In this document: positions 61,297-64,000 of the stretch, piece by piece
Position numbering within the stretch: the first letter of the stretch is position 1
How the letters are laid out: each line of letters begins with the position of its first letter
Assembly (NCBI RefSeq): GCF_014530035.1
Contig: NZ_JACVMX010000006.1
Coordinates: 62,001 to 126,000 of the forward strand
Length of the DNA: 64,000 bases
Source: Leucobacter sp. cx-328
Lineage (GTDB): Bacteria; Actinomycetota; Actinomycetes; Actinomycetales; Microbacteriaceae
Reading direction: 5' to 3'
Notes under the pieces: model-generated
Databases searched by the model: none
The model's input: the letters and a program-made list of their open reading frames with translations, nothing else
Told to the model about the DNA's origin: nothing
Translations under genes and position numbers: made by a program

Positions 61297-62862
61297 ATGT
61301 ACCGTTCAAGCTTTACCCGCCGCACTGCGCGCCGTCTCGGCCTGGCCCTGCCCGCCGCAGCACTCGCCGCGGCGCTCACCCTGACCGGGTGTGCTGGATC
61401 CGCCGAGCCTGCCCCCACCGCCGGTGGCACACTTACCTATGGACGTCTCGCACCCGTGGACAATCTCGATCTCCACACGCAGATCACCGCAAACAATGCC
61501 TTCGCGATTGACAAGATCTTCGAACCGCTCGTGTCGTTCACCGAGACCGGCGAGATCGTCGATTGGCTCGCCGAGAGCCACGAGATCTCGGAAGACGGTA
61601 AGACCTACACGTTCACTCTGCGCGATGGCGTGCAGTTCTCGGATGGCACTGATGTCACTCCGGCTGATGTGGTCTTCTCGCTCAAGCGCCACATCGAGGT
61701 TCCTGGTCCGCTCGCGTTCACGGCCCCGGTCGCTGATGTCGTAGCCAAGGGTGACAACCAGGTCGCCATCACGCTCGATACGCCGTACACTCCGTTCCTT
61801 TCGGAGCTCGCAAACTTCGCGGCAGGCATCGCTCCCGCTGACTTCGGCGGCAAGACCGAGGAAGAGTTCTTCAAAGCTCCCGTCGGCACCGGACCGTTCG
61901 TTGTGAGTGAGTGGGATCCCGCTGGCGACCTTACTTTCGTGAAGAACGAGCACTACTGGCAGGACGGCAAGCCCGCCATTGACTCACTCGTCTACAAGTT
62001 CGTGGCAGACGACAACCAGCAGCTGCAGCAGCTGACCGCTGGCCAGCTTGACGCGATCGAGCAGATTCCAGCGGCCAACGCGGAGTCAGTGAAATCGAAC
62101 GCGTCGACCGCGCTCTCGCAGAGCGACTCGTGGGCGATCGAGCAGATCTTCTTCAATACCAAGAAGTCTGAGTTTGCTGACCGCAATGTTCGCCGCGCAA
62201 TCGCGCAGACCCTTGACCTCGAAGGCATCGCGAAGGCAACCACCTTCGGCACCTCGCACGCAGCGACCTCGCTGATCCCGCCGACCATTGAATATTCGGC
62301 CGCGGATCCCGGCGTCGCACTCGCGTATGACGTCGATGCGGCGAAGGCGGATCTCGCAGCCTCGGCATACCCTGACGGCTTCACTGCGAAGCTCCTCATC
62401 CCGAGCGGCAACGCGCAGCGCAGCCAGATCGCGCAGATTGTCCAGGAGTCGGCTGCCAAGATCGGCATCACGATCGAAATCGATCAGGTAGATATTGCGA
62501 CCTTCCGTGAGCGTTTCAAGGCGTTCGACTACGACCTCATGATCAACTCGGGTCAGTCGGATGCACCCGACCCCAACGGTCTCGTGACCTTCCAGGCCGA
62601 CCCCGAGGGCTTCAGCCAGTCGTTCTGGACGAGCTACACGAACGATGACGTGACGAAGCTCATGCATGAGGGTCGTACGACCGCTGACGGCCCCGAGCGC
62701 CAGAAGATCTATGAGGAGATTCAGCAGATCCTCGCAGATGATGCACCGTACATTCCGTTGTACTTCGCGTCGAACCTCAAGGGGACCACGAGTAAGGTCA
62801 ATGACTTTGTCGTTCTGCCGAACGGCAGCGTCCGCTTCCAGGATGCGTGGCTCTCAGAGTAA
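61297..62862 (+). CDS. ABC transporter substrate-binding lipoprotein, family 5 (peptide/nickel type)
   Basis: Extracytoplasmic receptor of 521 residues for oligopeptides or similar solutes. A twin-Arg-rich signal (SSFTRRTARRLGLALPAA) ends in the lipobox LTGC, C32. SBP_bac_5 segments: FEPLVSFTETGEIVDWLAESHEISEDG, FTLRDGVQFSDGTDVTPADVVFSLKR, PVGTGPFVVSEW and NVRRAIAQTLDLEGIA. It heads an operon with the DppB-like permease 175 bases downstream. A probable leaderless start and an operator just upstream suggest substrate-dependent repression. The LacI/amidohydrolase block nearby makes amide-type compounds possible cargo, which is speculative. Confidence 0.94.
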   Translation: MYRSSFTRRTARRLGLALPAAALAAALTLTGCAGSAEPAPTAGGTLTYGRLAPVDNLDLHTQITANNAFAIDKIFEPLVSFTETGEIVDWLAESHEISEDGKTYTFTLRDGVQFSDGTDVTPADVVFSLKRHIEVPGPLAFTAPVADVVAKGDNQVAITLDTPYTPFLSELANFAAGIAPADFGGKTEEEFFKAPVGTGPFVVSEWDPAGDLTFVKNEHYWQDGKPAIDSLVYKFVADDNQQLQQLTAGQLDAIEQIPAANAESVKSNASTALSQSDSWAIEQIFFNTKKSEFADRNVRRAIAQTLDLEGIAKATTFGTSHAATSLIPPTIEYSAADPGVALAYDVDAAKADLAASAYPDGFTAKLLIPSGNAQRSQIAQIVQESAAKIGITIEIDQVDIATFRERFKAFDYDLMINSGQSDAPDPNGLVTFQADPEGFSQSFWTSYTNDDVTKLMHEGRTTADGPERQKIYEEIQQILADDAPYIPLYFASNLKGTTSKVNDFVVLPNGSVRFQDAWLSE

Positions 62863-62906
62863 TCGCGCGCGGAGTGTGAGATGCGGCGGTGTTGCCGCGT
62901 GAAACC

Positions 62907-62928
62907 GAGCCCGTTCGTGTGCGGGCTC
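62907..62928 (+). terminator. Small hairpin between binding-protein and permease genes
   Basis: GAGCCCG (62907-62913) pairs with CGGGCTC (62922-62928) with an 8-nt loop and no T-run. It may protect the binding-protein mRNA 3' end, as is common in ABC operons, where the receptor is needed in excess. Confidence 0.55.
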
Positions 62929-63037
62929 CCAGATCTGGGGTGGGTTGCGAGTGATCGCGATCCGCCCCTTTTCGCTGTTCTCCACAGGGCCCGGCCGCCC
63001 CGCTCACTTAGGTACGAAACAAAATAGGATTGAGGGC

Positions 63038-63997
63038 ATGCAACAGGGACTTCGTTCAGTGGGTCGCACACTCGCGATCCTTGTCCCAGTCATGTTCGGA
63101 GTCGTGACGGCCGTCTTCTTGTTATTGCGGATCGTGCCAGGCGATCCCGCAGTGATGATCCTGGGGGAGCGCGCGACAGATGAACAACTTGCCGCACTCC
63201 GCACCGAGCTCGGCCTAAACCTGCCACTTTGGCAGCAGTACCTGTCATTCATTGGCCACCTGTTTACCCAGGGCGACACCGGCGCCTCGCTCGTAACTGG
63301 GGTGTCAACTCGTGAACTCGTGCTGAGCCGCGCTCCAGTGAGCTTTGGCATCGTTGGCCTTGCGGTGCTCTTTGCGCTGTTGATAGCGGTGCCCCTCGCG
63401 CTTGCCGCAGCAAAACGGCAAGGCAAGATGGTCGATCACGTGGTGCGTGTGCTTCCGACGATCACGATGGGCATGCCCCTCTTCTGGATCGGCCTCATTC
63501 TCATCCTGGTCTTCGCGGTGAACCTTGGCTGGTTCCCTGTCGGCGGCGTCGGTAACGGCCCCGGCGACCCGCTGCGGAGCCTCGTGCTCCCCGCGCTCGC
63601 CGTGGCGCTAGGGATGGCGCCGCCGCTGATCCGCTCCCTGCGCGCACAGTTACTCGAAGCCATGTCAATGGAGTTCGTCACGATGCTTCGTGTGGCTCGC
63701 GTTCCCGAACGCACCATCACCTGGAAGCACGTGCTGCGGAACGCCGCGGTCCCGACCCTGAACCTGCTGAGCGTGAACACCGCAGCGCTGGTCGGTGGGA
63801 CCCTCGTAGTAGAGAAGGTCTTCGGCATCAATGGTCTCGGCACGCTGCTGTTCCAATCGATTAGTTCGCGCGACTTCCCGGTCGTGCAAGGCATCGCGCT
63901 GTACTGCGCCGTGTTTGTCGTATTCATCGGTCTCATCGCCGGCGTGCTGTCTGCACTCATTGATCCGCGCCTGCGGGGCTCTCAAGGAGGCCGGTGA
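63038..63997 (+). CDS. ABC transporter permease, DppB/OppB type
   Basis: Inner-membrane subunit of 319 residues with six spans. The N-terminus VPVMFGVVTAVFLLLRIVPGDPAVMILGERAT is characteristic of DppB-type permeases. The coupling-helix EAA loop is MEFVTMLRVARVPERTITWKHVLRNAAVPTL. VEKVFGINGLGTLLFQSI precedes the last span. ATG 63038 (GAGGG nearby) is the start; the frame from 62945 lacks support. It ends TGATG with AAGGAGG upstream, so the next gene starts at ATG 63997 and is translationally coupled. Confidence 0.95.
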   Translation: MQQGLRSVGRTLAILVPVMFGVVTAVFLLLRIVPGDPAVMILGERATDEQLAALRTELGLNLPLWQQYLSFIGHLFTQGDTGASLVTGVSTRELVLSRAPVSFGIVGLAVLFALLIAVPLALAAAKRQGKMVDHVVRVLPTITMGMPLFWIGLILILVFAVNLGWFPVGGVGNGPGDPLRSLVLPALAVALGMAPPLIRSLRAQLLEAMSMEFVTMLRVARVPERTITWKHVLRNAAVPTLNLLSVNTAALVGGTLVVEKVFGINGLGTLLFQSISSRDFPVVQGIALYCAVFVVFIGLIAGVLSALIDPRLRGSQGGR

Positions 63998-64000
63998 TGA
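63997..64000 (+). CDS. First codon of the next gene (expected DppC-type permease)
   Basis: ATG 63997 overlaps the previous stop (TGATG) and has AAGGAGG 6 bases upstream. Only four bases are in the window; the product is inferred from operon convention alone. Confidence 0.45.

Overview
The window reads as a chromosomal segment of a GC-rich actinobacterium, most likely family Microbacteriaceae (a Leucobacter-like genus is my guess; the genus is not proven). Pointers are the strong G/C third-position bias of the core genes, frequent GTG and TTG starts, many apparently leaderless genes with a -10 box 6-8 nt before the start, LGFP wall repeats, a galactofuranose pair (glf with a GlfT2-like transferase), and DUF2304 and DUF2568 proteins. 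I found no tRNA, rRNA, CRISPR array, insertion sequence or phage gene.

Bases 1-33,500 form a large cell-surface glycan locus. It starts inside a TagF-like polymerase. Next come a TagGH/Wzm-Wzt-type ABC exporter whose ATPase carries a C-terminal LGFP-like module, an LpxA-like acyltransferase overlapping a Gfo/Idh sugar dehydrogenase, and a membrane DUF6541/DUF2304/GT2 set for polyprenyl-phosphate-sugar chemistry. A secreted LGFP-repeat protein follows, then a sugar aminotransferase, several GT4 transferases, an asparagine-synthase-like amidotransferase, two paralogous Wzx flippases, WecB and a UDP-HexNAc dehydrogenase, a LicD-methyltransferase fusion, GlfT2 and Glf, an O-antigen-ligase/polymerase-like protein and ManA. 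Together they could make an amino-uronic-acid and galactofuranose-containing, phosphodiester-decorated polymer, export it and tether it to the wall. AT-richer patches (about 1-9 kb, 16.7-19 kb, 21.7-22.9 kb) suggest a mosaic locus.

Bases 33,600-42,400 hold two near-identical APC amino-acid/amine permeases, a duplicated Pip/YhgE-like membrane protein, an amidohydrolase and two TetR regulators. Bases 42,400-46,200 form a one-carbon block: purU, glyA behind a clear ZTP (pfl) riboswitch, and folD behind an unusual AT-rich structured leader. Bases 46,300-54,300 are housekeeping and accessory genes: DedA, a lipoprotein, CcsB, DUF308, glycerate kinase, PPK2, CsoR, RarD-like, GNAT and icd. Bases 54,800-58,850 carry a second amidohydrolase and an MFS transporter divergent from a LacI regulator with a clear operator. 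The right end has an LLM flavin oxidoreductase, an apparent promoter-to-terminator RNA without a gene, a DUF2568 protein, and the start of a peptide/nickel-type ABC importer operon.

The most unusual non-coding signal is a family of six 96-98 bp composite palindromes. All six sit in the gaps between convergent genes in the 30-59 kb part of the window.
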